Source: CAVQCA01 sp963710815 (GTDB lineage: Bacteria; Pseudomonadota; Gammaproteobacteria; UBA9214). Taken from it: a stretch of DNA of 64,000 nucleotides. Under the pieces are notes generated by a model. It was not told the DNA's origin. It made no database searches and worked only from the letters and a program-made list of their open reading frames with translations. The DNA lies in assembly GCA_963710815.1 (NCBI GenBank), contig CAVQCA010000041.1:1-64000 (forward strand). Direction: 5' to 3'. Made by a program: the position numbers and the translations under genes. Shown here piece by piece: positions 47,033 to 58,318 of the stretch; within the stretch, counting starts at the first letter, position 1, and each line of letters opens with the position of its first letter.

Positions 47033-48067
47033 ATGGAAGAGAACAAACGCAAGGCCTTGAGTGCGGCGCTGAGCCAGATCGAGAAGCAGTTTGGCAAGGG
47101 TGCCGTCATGCGTATGGGGGATGTTCCCGCCGTTCGCGATGTCGATATCATCTCCACCGGGTCGCTGGGGCTGGATCTCGCCCTGGGCGTCGGCGGGTTG
47201 CCGCGCGGTCGCGTCGTCGAGATCTACGGTCCGGAGTCCTCCGGCAAGACCACGCTGACCCTGCAGGTCATCGCCGAGGCTCAGAAGATGGGCGGCACGG
47301 CGGCCTTCGTCGATGCCGAACACGCGCTCGACCCCGTCTACGCCGGGAAACTCGGCGTCAATGTCGACGAGTTGCTGGTTTCCCAGCCGGACACCGGCGA
47401 GCAGGCGCTCGAGATCACCGACATGCTGGTGCGCTCCGGCTCGGTGGATGTTGTGGTCGTCGACTCCGTGGCGGCGCTGACGCCCAAGGCCGAGATCGAG
47501 GGCGATATGGGCGATTCCCACATGGGACTGCAGGCGCGTCTCATGTCGCAGGCGCTGCGCAAGCTCACCGCCAACATCAAGCGCTCGAACACCATGGTGA
47601 TCTTCATCAACCAGATCCGCATGAAGATCGGCGTCATGTTCGGCAACCCGGAGACCACCACCGGCGGCAACGCCCTCAAGTTCTACGCCTCGGTGCGCCT
47701 CGATATCCGCCGCACCGGTGCGATCAAGAAGGGGGATGAGGTTATCGGCAACGAGACCCGGGTCAAGGTGGTCAAGAACAAGGTGGCGCCGCCCTTCAGA
47801 CAGGCGGAGTTCCAGATTCTCTATGGCCAGGGGATCTCCCGCGAGGGCGAGATCATCGACATGGGCGTCAATCACGGCTACATCGAGAAATCCGGCGCCT
47901 GGTACAGCTACAACGGTGAGCGCATCGGCCAAGGCAAGGAAAATGTGCGCGAGTTCCTGAAGCAGAATCCGGACATCGCCGGCGCGATAGAGTCACGGAT
48001 TCGCACCGAGGTCCTGGGCAAGGCAACTGCCGGAGTGGCCGAGGAGGAAGCCGAAGCTGAGGCCTGA
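47033..48067 (+). CDS. recA: Recombinase RecA
   Basis: The strand-exchange ATPase and SOS co-protease. Walker A GPESSGKTT (about residue 66), Walker B VVVDSVAAL, L2 region and the acidic tail (EEEAEAEA) are present. 344 residues is normal, with no intein. CCCGGAGGAG lies before the ATG. No clear LexA box CTGT-N8-ACAG is seen upstream. Confidence 0.98.
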   Translation: MEENKRKALSAALSQIEKQFGKGAVMRMGDVPAVRDVDIISTGSLGLDLALGVGGLPRGRVVEIYGPESSGKTTLTLQVIAEAQKMGGTAAFVDAEHALDPVYAGKLGVNVDELLVSQPDTGEQALEITDMLVRSGSVDVVVVDSVAALTPKAEIEGDMGDSHMGLQARLMSQALRKLTANIKRSNTMVIFINQIRMKIGVMFGNPETTTGGNALKFYASVRLDIRRTGAIKKGDEVIGNETRVKVVKNKVAPPFRQAEFQILYGQGISREGEIIDMGVNHGYIEKSGAWYSYNGERIGQGKENVREFLKQNPDIAGAIESRIRTEVLGKATAGVAEEEAEAEA

Positions 48068-48095
48068 ACGGGACGAGGACGCCATCCAGGCGCGG

Positions 48096-48518
48096 GTGAC
48101 GGCGCTTGACCTGCTGGCGCGACGCGAGCACAGCGAGCAGGAGCTGGCGCGGAAACTCTCCGCCCGCGGTGTCGACGACGGGGTCATCGGGACTACCCTC
48201 ACCGCCCTTGTAACCGAAGGGCTGCTCAGTAACGCACGCTTTACCGAGTCGTTCGTCTATTCGCGCTTCCAGCGCGGACAGGGGCCGCAAAAGATCAGGG
48301 CGGAACTGCGCGGACGCGGCATCGACGATGACATGATCGACGTCTGCCTGGCCGACTACGACTCGCGCTGGCAGGAACTGCTCGAACAGGTGCGGCTGAA
48401 AAAGTTCGGTCCGGAACGGCCGGACTCCATCAGCGAACGCAACCGCCAGATGCGCTTTCTCTTGCAGCGCGGTTTCACCGTGGAACAAGTCGGCAAACTG
48501 TTTCGAGGACGCGACTGA
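48096..48518 (+). CDS. recX: RecA regulator RecX
   Basis: It inhibits RecA filament extension. The helical repeats LLARREHSEQELARKLSARG and QGPQKIRAELRGRGI are typical. About 140 residues, GTG start (48096); the frame is open into recA and a start a few codons upstream is possible. 28 bp after recA. Confidence 0.92.
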   Translation: MTALDLLARREHSEQELARKLSARGVDDGVIGTTLTALVTEGLLSNARFTESFVYSRFQRGQGPQKIRAELRGRGIDDDMIDVCLADYDSRWQELLEQVRLKKFGPERPDSISERNRQMRFLLQRGFTVEQVGKLFRGRD

Positions 48519-48619
48519 GTCACGTGAGGGGTGTTCCAATCAATCCTCAAACCCTTGATAATCAATCCTTGGAATTACCACACCTGACCGGATGACCGGG
48601 ATACAAGGACACTTGCCGG

Positions 48620-51226
<2,607 letters not shown>

Positions 51227-51328
51227 ACATGCTTTAATCAGCGTTCGTTCTGTAGTTTAATCCGCACTCTTTTGCACTATATATGTCCTGCGGCGCCTGA
51301 TTGCCGGCAGGGTGGGTACGAGTCTGTC

Positions 51329-52558
51329 ATGGCACTGATTGTTCAAAAATACGGCGGCACCTCGGTCGGCAGCGCGGAACGCATCGGCAACGTGGCCGAC
51401 AAGGTGATCGGCTGGCGCAACCGGGGTAACGACGTGGTGGTGGTAGTCTCCGCGATGAGCGGGGAGACGGACCGCCTGGTCAAGCTGGCGCGGGAAATCA
51501 CCGAGCAGCCATCGCCGCGGGAACTCGATGTGCTGCTGGCGACCGGCGAGCAGGTCACCATCGCGCTGCTCAGCATGGCGTTGGAGCAGCGGGGCTGCAG
51601 CGCGCGTTCCTACACCGGCACCCAGGTGAATATCCGCACCGACAGCGCCCACAACAAGGCGCGGATACGCGCTATCGAGGACAAGCATATCCGGGCGGAT
51701 CTTTCTCTGGGCAGGGTCGTGGTGGTGGCGGGTTTCCAGGGTGTGGACGAGGACGGCAATATCACCACCCTCGGACGCGGCGGCTCCGACACCACGGCCG
51801 TAGCGCTGGCTGCAGCGCTCAAGGCGGATGAGTGCCAGATCTACACCGATGTCGACGGCGTTTACACCACCGACCCGCGCGTCGTGCCGGAAGCGCGCCG
51901 CCTGGGCCGGATCACCTTCGAGGAAATGCTGGAGATGGCCAGCCTGGGTTCCAAGGTCCTGCAGATACGTTCGGTCAGTTTTGCCGGCCGTTACAATGTG
52001 CCGCTGCGTGTGCTGTCGAGCTTCGAGGAAGGTGAAGGTACGCTCATAACCTATGAGGATGAAACCATGGAACAGCCATCGATCTCAGGCATTGCCTTCA
52101 ACCGTGACGAGGCCAAACTGACCATACTCGGCGTGCCGGACAAACCGGGCGTGGCCTACCAGATCCTCGGCCCGATCTCCGAGGCCAATATCGAAGTCGA
52201 TATGATCGTGCAGAATATCGCGCCGGACGGGGCCACTACCGACTTCACCTTCACCGTGAACCGCAATGATTTCAGGAAGGCGCTGGCCATCCTGGAGGAA
52301 ACGGCCGAAAAACTGGGTGCGCGCGAGGTGTCCAGCGACAACAAGATCGTGAAGATTTCCCTCGTCGGGGTCGGGATGCGCTCGCATGCCGGCATCGCCT
52401 CGACGATGTTTTCGGCCCTGGCCAGAGAGGGTGTGAACATCCGCATGATCGCCACCTCGGAGATCAAGATTTCGGTGGTGGTGGATGAAAAATACCTCGA
52501 ATTGGGCGTGCGCACCTTGCATGACGCCTTCAATCTGGAGCGTCCGAAAGACTCTTAG
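51329..52558 (+). CDS. lysC: Aspartate kinase
   Basis: First step of lysine, threonine and methionine biosynthesis. Kinase domain with KYGGTSVGSAERI and DVDGVYTTDPR, followed by two ACT domains (about 265-405; VPDKPGVAYQIL, MRSHAGIASTMFSAL) for feedback control. 409 residues is the monofunctional alpha form. ATG 51329 is chosen from family alignment MALIVQKYGG. Confidence 0.96.
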   Translation: MALIVQKYGGTSVGSAERIGNVADKVIGWRNRGNDVVVVVSAMSGETDRLVKLAREITEQPSPRELDVLLATGEQVTIALLSMALEQRGCSARSYTGTQVNIRTDSAHNKARIRAIEDKHIRADLSLGRVVVVAGFQGVDEDGNITTLGRGGSDTTAVALAAALKADECQIYTDVDGVYTTDPRVVPEARRLGRITFEEMLEMASLGSKVLQIRSVSFAGRYNVPLRVLSSFEEGEGTLITYEDETMEQPSISGIAFNRDEAKLTILGVPDKPGVAYQILGPISEANIEVDMIVQNIAPDGATTDFTFTVNRNDFRKALAILEETAEKLGAREVSSDNKIVKISLVGVGMRSHAGIASTMFSALAREGVNIRMIATSEIKISVVVDEKYLELGVRTLHDAFNLERPKDS

Positions 52559-52767
52559 TGGATATCAAGAATGCCAGTCACATTATGTGCTTTTAGTTCC
52601 AATCTCGATTTATATGCTATCCTCCTTATAATATTAATAAAAATATAATCTGTGACTACAGAATACCCAGCAGTAGCCGAAACCAAAACAAACATGACTG
52701 GGTTGGAGTGCAGAGGTTTTTGTCATGGACTATGCAGGGATCACCTGAAAACAAGGAGATGGATGCT

Positions 52768-52968
52768 ATGTTGATATTAACGCGCAGGGTAGGAGAAACC
52801 CTGATGATCGGGGATGAAGTGACCGTCACCGTCCTCGGGGTCAAAGGCAACCAGGTCAGAATCGGTGTCAACGCACCGAAGAACGTCGCCGTGCACAGGG
52901 AAGAAATCTATGACCGAATAAAGCAGGAACAGGAACAGATCATGCCAGACGGCACGCATTCCGTCTGA
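52768..52968 (+). CDS. csrA: Carbon storage regulator CsrA
   Basis: A dimeric RNA-binding regulator that recognises GGA in leaders. MLILTRRVGETLMIGDEVTV and RIGVNAPKNVAVHREEIY are diagnostic. 66 residues. AAGGAG at 52753 fits ATG 52768; the upstream frame is not family sequence. The AAGGAGATGGATG leader offers GGA sites for self-control (inference). Position between lysC and tRNA-Ser is standard. Confidence 0.97.
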   Translation: MLILTRRVGETLMIGDEVTVTVLGVKGNQVRIGVNAPKNVAVHREEIYDRIKQEQEQIMPDGTHSV

Positions 52969-53073
52969 TATTCTCGCCAAGCCCCGGTCTACGCTTTACC
53001 TCGTATTAACGCAACGGTATGCTACCGCCCCTGCAGTGGTGAGCATGAGGCTTTCGGCTGCGGATATTGACAG

Positions 53074-53163
53074 GGAGAGGTGGCCGAGTGGCTGAAGGCG
53101 CGCCCCTGCTAAGGGCGTATGGGTTAAAACCCATCGAGGGTTCGAATCCCTCCCTCTCCGCCA
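53074..53163 (+). tRNA. tRNA-Ser (GCT)
   Basis: A 90-nt class II tRNA: GGAGAGGTGGCCGAGTGG start, anticodon loop CTGCTAA (GCT), long variable arm, CCTCTCCG-CCA end with encoded CCA. Confidence 0.97.
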
Positions 53164-53194
53164 ATCTTGTAGGTATAATGCTCCCCCTTCACAC

Positions 53195-53271
53195 GCGCCC
53201 GTAGCTCAGTTGGATAGAGTACCTGGCTACGAACCAGGCGGTCGGGAGTTCGAATCTCTCCGGGCGCGCCA
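53195..53271 (+). tRNA. tRNA-Arg (ACG), integration target
   Basis: A 77-nt tRNA: GCGCCCGTAGCTCAGTTGG, anticodon loop CTACGAA (ACG), CGGGCGCGCCA end. Its 3' half overlaps the minus-strand integrase frame, so the tRNA 3' end is the likely attachment core (attL). Confidence 0.96.
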
Positions 53272-54455
53272 TTTAATCAAAGGGTTAGCTGCGATATTTC
53301 CCGATAACCCTTTAACGTCTTCCGACACTTTTCCGACAACCTTGTCAGTGGTGCGCCGGACCACCGTTAGTGTTGGGCTTTGCATCACGCCACGTTGGGC
53401 GATCTTCTCGGCAGCGTTCAGCAACTCTCCGATTTCCGCCGCCGAGTAGTGCGTCGTGATATCACCGTTCGCATGACCCAGGAGCGCCTTGCGGGTTTCA
53501 AGTGGTACGCCCGCGCCGCGCAGTCTTCTCCCGAAAGTGTGCCGCAGATTATGCACGCCTTTCAGGATGCCGTGCTCCAGCGGTAAGCCCGCTTTTTCCC
53601 AGGCTCTGCGCCATGCGCTGCTGCGCAGCTTGCCGACAGGCTTTTTGCGGTAGGTGAATACATACTCCTTATGCATCCCGCGCCGTGAGGCAATCACCCG
53701 GCTTGCGATGCTGTTGAGCACCACCACCCGTTCCGTGCCGGTCTTGGTCAGCGAGGCCGGCAGGATGAAGACGGAGGTCTCCAGTTCCGGTATCTCTACT
53801 TCCCACTCCCAGCGCAGCTGGCAGATTTCCTGTTCGCGGCAGCCGGTGTTCACGGCAAACAGCGCCGCATCGGCCAGATGCCGCGGCAGGCATTGGAACA
53901 GCCTGTCCTGCTCTGCCCAGGAGAGCGGGTAGGGTTTGGCTTCCCGTCCTTTCGTGGATAACCGGCTCAGCTTCGGCGGGGCCTGTCTGAGCCAGGGCGT
54001 TCCCGCTTCACTGCGCCAGACCCGCGCCGCCCGGTTCAGCACGGCAGAGACCACGCCAAGCGCATTGTTGACCGACTTCGGTGCCATACCGCGCGCCGTT
54101 TCGTGATCGACAAAGCTTTGAGCGTGCCGTCATGCACCTGCTCCAAAGGGAGCGGGCCGATGGTCGGCAGTAACTGGTCCAGATGCATCGCTGCAGTATC
54201 GGCAGAGGGCTTGTGGGCGATGTCTTCGAGATAGCGCATGGCGGCTTCCTCGAAGCTGTAAACACCCGCGGCCTTCCGCCGGGCTTCCTCCTCGACTTCC
54301 GCCAGACGGCGGATCAGGATTGCTTCCGCCTCAGCGCGGCCAGTTTTTCCCGTGCTTTCACGGAGCCAGCCGCCTTCGGCGTATTTACACCGTTTTTCAA
54401 TGTGCCAGATGCCGCCTTTTTGGCGGAGCCCCGGCATACGGTTACGTTTTGACAT
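53227..54455 (-). pseudogene. Tyrosine-recombinase integrase, frameshifted, at tRNA-Arg
   Basis: ATG 54455 (AGGACGACCT before it) opens MSKRNRMPGLRQKGG. The core-binding region ends near 54110 in a -1 lesion: reading AAAGCTTTG as AAAGCTTTTG joins DGTLKA to FVDHETARGMAPKS and the catalytic domain. That has R (TGCREQEICQLR), HxxR (HNLRHTFGRRL), H (LLGHANGD) and Tyr (ITTHYS). The C-terminus reads through the tRNA complement and ends RDSNSRPPGS, an artefact of the overlap. An intact product requires repair of one T. Confidence 0.85.
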
Positions 54456-54501
54456 AGGTCGTCCTCCGGTATTGAGGCCTTCGGACGACGCCCGTTGCGG
54501 G

Positions 54502-54737
54502 TCAATATACGTCGTCGACCCAGGCGTCGAGTTCAAGCCGGTCAAAGGCGATGGATTGCTGGTCCCAGCGGGATTTCCGTCAGACCGGGCCGTACTTCGG
54601 CGTTGAATTTGTTACGGTCCATGCCGAGATAGCCCGGCGCATCGCGCATGCCGGATCAGCCGCGGCAGCAGCTGCAGGCGCACCGCCGCGAGCTCTTCCA
54701 GCCCGTTTTTGCGCTCCGATCCCATGCTGACCAGCAT
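54502..54737 (-). pseudogene. AlpA-like DNA-binding / excisionase gene, frameshifted
   Basis: Directly upstream of the integrase. The recognisable part is RLIR then MRDAPGYLGMDRNKFNAEV, RPGLTEIPLG and SIAFDRLELDAWVDDVY with stop at 54502-54504, a pattern typical of genes next to tyrosine integrases. Two extra C are needed to be removed (near 54650 and in GGACCAGC near 54560). The upstream start is uncertain (54737 or 54725). Confidence 0.6.
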
Positions 54738-54820
54738 GCCAGAGCGCCCCGGAGCCCATACTTGCGCCGTCCTTGCGCCATTCAGGACATGAGAAAAGCC
54801 GGTCCTTATCATCGTCGGTT

Positions 54821-55102
54821 TCAGTGCCGTCGGATGCGCCGAAGAAGAAGCCTTCCGTGTGCGGGAAGCTTCCCGGCCTTCACATCGGCTTCGAGCCGGT
54901 CCAGGTCACTGGCGGTCAAGGTCACCGCCACACAGTTGAACGTATCGTCCGATCCGCCCTTTTCGTAGTAAAGCGTTTCCATCCAGCCGTGCAGGTTCGG
55001 ATGCTTGCGCCAGTAGTGCAGCTCGCTGGCCTCCTTCACCTTGAAGTCCACCGCGCCCGGCACGGCTTCCGTTGTCGTCATTGCGTACATATCGAGTCCC
55101 AT
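54821..55102 (-). CDS. Small island protein (MGLDMYA family), 3' end frameshifted
   Basis: ATG 55102 is preceded by GAAAGGAAAA. The sequence MGLDMYAMTTTEAV... ELHYWRKHPNLHGWMETLY then FNCVAVTLTASDLDRLE is a short conserved protein type of mobile elements whose function I do not know. In the given frame it ends at 54821 with LPAHGRLLLRRIRRH; removing one C from CTTCCCGCAC gives LPHTEGFFFGASDGTE, the family-like end, so the 3' part is broken. It has a strongly structured leader. Confidence 0.6.
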   Translation of the reverse strand: MGLDMYAMTTTEAVPGAVDFKVKEASELHYWRKHPNLHGWMETLYYEKGGSDDTFNCVAVTLTASDLDRLEADVKAGKLPAHGRLLLRRIRRH

Positions 55103-55112
55103 CGTAATTTTC

Positions 55113-55287
55113 CTTTCGTTGATGTTGACCGTCCCGAAGGACGCGTAACGAAAGGCGGCGGGCATAAGCCGCAGCCGTCATGGGCAACACGGCCCCGCGC
55201 AGCGGGAGTGGTGCGGGCCGCCCATTGACGGCAAGGCGACCGCTGCCACAAACGCGGCCATGCCTTCGGGACGGTCAGCAACGAAAG
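55113..55287 (-). ncRNA. Structured leader: outer stem enclosing three hairpins, overlapping an SD
   Basis: Arms at 55113-55140 and 55263-55287 share CTTTCGTTG and GACCGTCCCGAAGG, pairing with a 3-nt bulge. Inside are CGCGT/ACGCG, GCGGC/GCCGC (55155-55172), CCGTCATGGGC/GCCCATTGACGG (55175-55185 and 55220-55231) with GGCCC inner pairing, and GGCA/TGCC (55230-55247). On the RNA the 3' arm ends in CGAAAG, part of the AAAGGA ribosome site of the gene starting at 55102. No Rfam class is recognised. Confidence 0.55.
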
Positions 55288-55326
55288 TGAGCGATGGGGC
55301 TAGTACAGCGCGAGGCAGAAACAGGG

Positions 55327-56544
55327 CTAGGCGATAGGGATCGTCTTCAGATGAGTCTCAATGGTCTGAATGACTTCAGCTGTAAGCGGAAGATTCCCCT
55401 TCTCGGCGCGCCAATGCTGATGGAACAAGGCAACGGTTTCACGGGCGGTATCGAGAACCAGCTTGTCCGGTAACATGGCTTTAGCGGCCAGATGAGAGAG
55501 CTCATCTTCCGAGAATTCAGCAAAGCGCTTGGTGCGGCTGAAACTCAGCGCCGCCTTGCCATCGGGGATATACGGGATCGTCGATACAAAATCATAGGCT
55601 GGCGCGAGCGCTGCGCGCCGCCGGTCGGGATAGATCAAAGACCAGTTTTTCAGATGCATGTCGGCATTGCCGATCAGCGTGTTGAAGGTCAGACGGCGAA
55701 TGAACTCGGCAATGTCATCATCGCCGGCTTCAATGCCAATGACTGTGGCAATGTTGCGCGCACTGGCTTTTTGGTATTTGTCGCGCGGATAAACACCGAA
55801 AACTTGCGCAAAGTCTTCGATGTGAACCGCGCTCCCGTCTTCGAGCCTGTCAAAGCGCTGAATGGCAAGCGCCTGACCTTCCAGATTTCCGATACCCTCC
55901 GGGAGGTTCCTGATCGCGCCAACATCGACAAGATGAAGCGCCGGCACGTCCATACCGATGAGCCGGGCCAGAGTCATCATGGCGTATTCGTTCTCCGGCA
56001 CGCCCGCGAAATGCCGCGAGGGAAGCTTGACGATCCACGAACCGCCGACGCCCCTGGCCGGAATGGTCAGCCCGCCGCGCGCCTCATGAATTGCCGAGAA
56101 CTTGAGCTGCACGCCTGCGAGGGAAAAGCGCAGCGCCTCCTCATGCCGATCGTCATCAGCATCGGCATCATCATGGGCATCCGGCGGCCACGCCTCGCCA
56201 TCGGCGGGCCGGATCGTGATAGCCCCCGGTAAGTCGCTGCCGAGCACCCAAAGCAGGAAGAAATCGCGCACGGGATTAACCCCGGCGCGTTCGGCAAGGT
56301 AGGTGCGCATATGCCCTTCCGGCAGCAGATTTGCAAAGAACGGCATCACCTTGGTCTGGGTCGGTTTGAAGTCTGTGATGAGCGCCCCGAGCTGGTCCTT
56401 GAAACCCAGCCCGAGCACAGGCCGGTTTTCATCGGCGATATAATCATCGTTGAAGGCAAAGAGAATGCGGTCGCCGCCAACGCGCGTCAGCGTGCCAATC
56501 GGCGCGCCATAAAGCAGGACATCGAGGACGGTAACATCAGCCAT
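55327..56544 (-). CDS. hipA: HipA family toxin (Ser/Thr kinase)
   Basis: 405 residues from ATG 56544. HipA phosphorylates glutamyl-tRNA synthetase in the model system; related members have other targets. N-terminal couple_hipA domain (VLLYGAPIGTLTR), FSLAGVQLKFSA nucleotide-binding region, conserved NTLIGNADMHLKNWSLIY catalytic loop with Asp, and AYDFVSTIPY metal-binding Asp. It overlaps the antitoxin gene by 8 bp. Confidence 0.93.
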   Translation of the reverse strand: MADVTVLDVLLYGAPIGTLTRVGGDRILFAFNDDYIADENRPVLGLGFKDQLGALITDFKPTQTKVMPFFANLLPEGHMRTYLAERAGVNPVRDFFLLWVLGSDLPGAITIRPADGEAWPPDAHDDADADDDRHEEALRFSLAGVQLKFSAIHEARGGLTIPARGVGGSWIVKLPSRHFAGVPENEYAMMTLARLIGMDVPALHLVDVGAIRNLPEGIGNLEGQALAIQRFDRLEDGSAVHIEDFAQVFGVYPRDKYQKASARNIATVIGIEAGDDDIAEFIRRLTFNTLIGNADMHLKNWSLIYPDRRRAALAPAYDFVSTIPYIPDGKAALSFSRTKRFAEFSEDELSHLAAKAMLPDKLVLDTARETVALFHQHWRAEKGNLPLTAEVIQTIETHLKTIPIA

Positions 56545-57142
56545 GATCGTCCTCATCCAGGCTATAGGCCGGGCGCACGGACTCACTTTCGGCGCTGGCA
56601 CTGACGCCGTGAGCGAGCGCATTGCGTACAGCGCGTAGCTGCGCATACGCTTCGCGGATCGCGTTCACACTCGCGGGAGTATCTTTAAAGGCCTTCACCG
56701 CCGCGGCGGCATTGCGGATGGCTTCAAGGTCATGCTGGGGAATCCGGAAATGCTGAAGCTCGCGTATCTGTCGCTGAAGCTGGGCCAGCTCCGTCACCGC
56801 CGGATGCAGCTGCACAAGATCGGCAACACGATCCTGAAGTCGCTTCAGCTCCTTGAGCGTCTGCCGCGCCGCATCGTCGGCTGGCAGTGCGACTTCGGCA
56901 CTGGCCCGTACAATCGAGAAAACGGCAGACGTAGCCTTGCGCGGCACCAGCATCAGCTCCAGATCAAGGACACGCCCCAGCTCCACCAGGCTGGAAACGC
57001 GCAGATCGACAGCGCCGTTCTCGATCTTCGAGATATGGCTTTGCGGCACGCCCGCCTTCTCACTCAGGGCGCGCTGGCTCAGCCCCTTGGCCTCACGGGC
57101 GGCCTTGAGCGTATTGCCTAATTGTTGGGTCGTGTGGCTCAT
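56537..57142 (-). CDS. hipB: HipB-like antitoxin with long C-terminal extension
   Basis: An HTH_3/XRE domain (about 5-65; LSQRALSEKAGVPQSHISKI) is followed by about 130 residues of alpha-helical sequence, so at 201 residues it is much longer than the usual 70-90 residue HipB. It should repress the operon and neutralise HipA. The C-terminal extension has no family that I recognise. Operator-like repeats lie directly upstream. Confidence 0.85.
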   Translation of the reverse strand: MSHTTQQLGNTLKAAREAKGLSQRALSEKAGVPQSHISKIENGAVDLRVSSLVELGRVLDLELMLVPRKATSAVFSIVRASAEVALPADDAARQTLKELKRLQDRVADLVQLHPAVTELAQLQRQIRELQHFRIPQHDLEAIRNAAAAVKAFKDTPASVNAIREAYAQLRAVRNALAHGVSASAESESVRPAYSLDEDDHG

Positions 57143-57158
57143 ATTGATACACTTATCT

Positions 57159-57197
57159 ATATCATAAAGACTATATGATATGTATTAATATATCATA
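57159..57197. promoter_or_regulatory. HipB operator array, three alternating half-sites
   Basis: ATATCATA (57159-57166), TATGATAT (57174-57181) and ATATCATA (57190-57197) alternate in orientation with 7- and 8-bp spacers, 17 bp upstream of hipB. This fits co-operative binding by an HTH dimer and operon autorepression. Confidence 0.6.
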
Positions 57198-57552
57198 ATC
57201 GACGAAAAACGCAAGAACAGATCTCGGCATGGTGCCACAGGTCATCCATGGTGCAACGTCGCGTCCGCCGGCATTCCCTGAGTGCCTCGATGGCAACATC
57301 CAGGCCGATCTTGTTCCGGTATTTGAAACAATCCGCGACGGTTTTGGCAGGGGAATATACGTGCACGGTTACCCCTTCTATCTGATATTCCTCTACGCCG
57401 GCACTGAGTGCAGCCTGGGAGAAGCGCACGATACGCAGTGGCGGGTACTCCATGCGCGGCCGCCAGGTCTTTTCGCCGATGGCCAGCCAGACTTCAAATG
57501 GCGCCTGGGTCGTGAGGTCATGAAAACGCAGGGCGGACAGCAGACAGACCAC
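57193..57552 (-). pseudogene. Truncated AbiEi-family antitoxin
   Basis: The C-terminal part of AbiEi-type antitoxins is visible: EVWLAIGEKTWRPRMEYPPL, VRFSQAALSAGVEEYQIEGV, YSPAKTVADCFKYRNKIGLD. The N-terminal winged helix is absent; sequence similarity stops near 57550 where the next gene ends. No AbiEii nucleotidyltransferase is seen, so the pair is a remnant. Confidence 0.75.
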
Positions 57553-57572
57553 GCCTTTGGGTGGCGCATCGA

Positions 57573-58307
57573 TCAGAACTCGTATTCGATCTGCATCCTG
57601 AAAGTATTGTCCGGGGCAGCCCTGGATATGCCTGCCAGCCAGGCAGCGTTGTACCTGATGGCCTGGTGATTACCGAAAGGCAATTTGCCAAAGATTGCTG
57701 GTCCCAGCCGTTGCGAGGTCTTGTCATAACTCTCCCAATGATTCCAGTCACCCATATCACCGAATCCTTGCAGCCCGTATTCAAATTGCGGCAACCAGCG
57801 ATACTTCGTCTGCCATTGATAGAGAAATTCAGTGGCGTTGCTGGATTCTGCGTGGTACTGGCGTTCTAAAAGCAGATTGGCATTGAGTTGAAGTTTGCCG
57901 AACTCTGTTTGGAATAGTCCTCCCGACTTCACTTCCCAGCCTTCCGAATGATCATGGGGGCGTTCGATTTCAAGTAGCAAGCCGGCATCCACGGGGTACT
58001 TGCCGGTTTCGGTGAGCTGAAACTTGTTCTCCCATTCGATGGCGTCATATTTTGTGTCTTCGTTGTCATCCCGTTTGACCTTGGCATACAGTTCGGTGAA
58101 CCACCATTCCGTGGCGCCATAACCGAAGCCTATACTGGCGGCCGAGTTTCTGGGTTCCCCGCTTTTTTGCGCGGTTCCGAATTTGAAGTCGATTTCCTTT
58201 TCACCGTATTCGACGGTGGGCGTATAGACGTAGTCTGCAGGTCCGGCAAGGGCAAACAAGGGGCCCAGCAGTACCCCTGCAACCAGAATCGGTGCATAGA
58301 ATTTCAT
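57573..58307 (-). CDS. Outer-membrane protein of the FTR1 operon
   Basis: A 244-residue protein with signal peptide (VLLGPLFALA-G) and alternating beta-strand-like sequence ending in aromatic QIEYEF, a barrel C-terminal signature. Similar proteins occur next to FTR1/cupredoxin genes. Function unknown; entry of an iron compound is possible. AAAGGAAA precedes the ATG. Third gene of a minus-strand operon. Confidence 0.75.
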   Translation of the reverse strand: MKFYAPILVAGVLLGPLFALAGPADYVYTPTVEYGEKEIDFKFGTAQKSGEPRNSAASIGFGYGATEWWFTELYAKVKRDDNEDTKYDAIEWENKFQLTETGKYPVDAGLLLEIERPHDHSEGWEVKSGGLFQTEFGKLQLNANLLLERQYHAESSNATEFLYQWQTKYRWLPQFEYGLQGFGDMGDWNHWESYDKTSQRLGPAIFGKLPFGNHQAIRYNAAWLAGISRAAPDNTFRMQIEYEF

Positions 58308-58318
58308 GGGAATTTCCT

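Noticed and set aside
53227..53290. Integrase C-terminus RDSNSRPPGS as true protein
   Set aside because: It is the reverse complement of tRNA-Arg, a recurrent read-through artefact.
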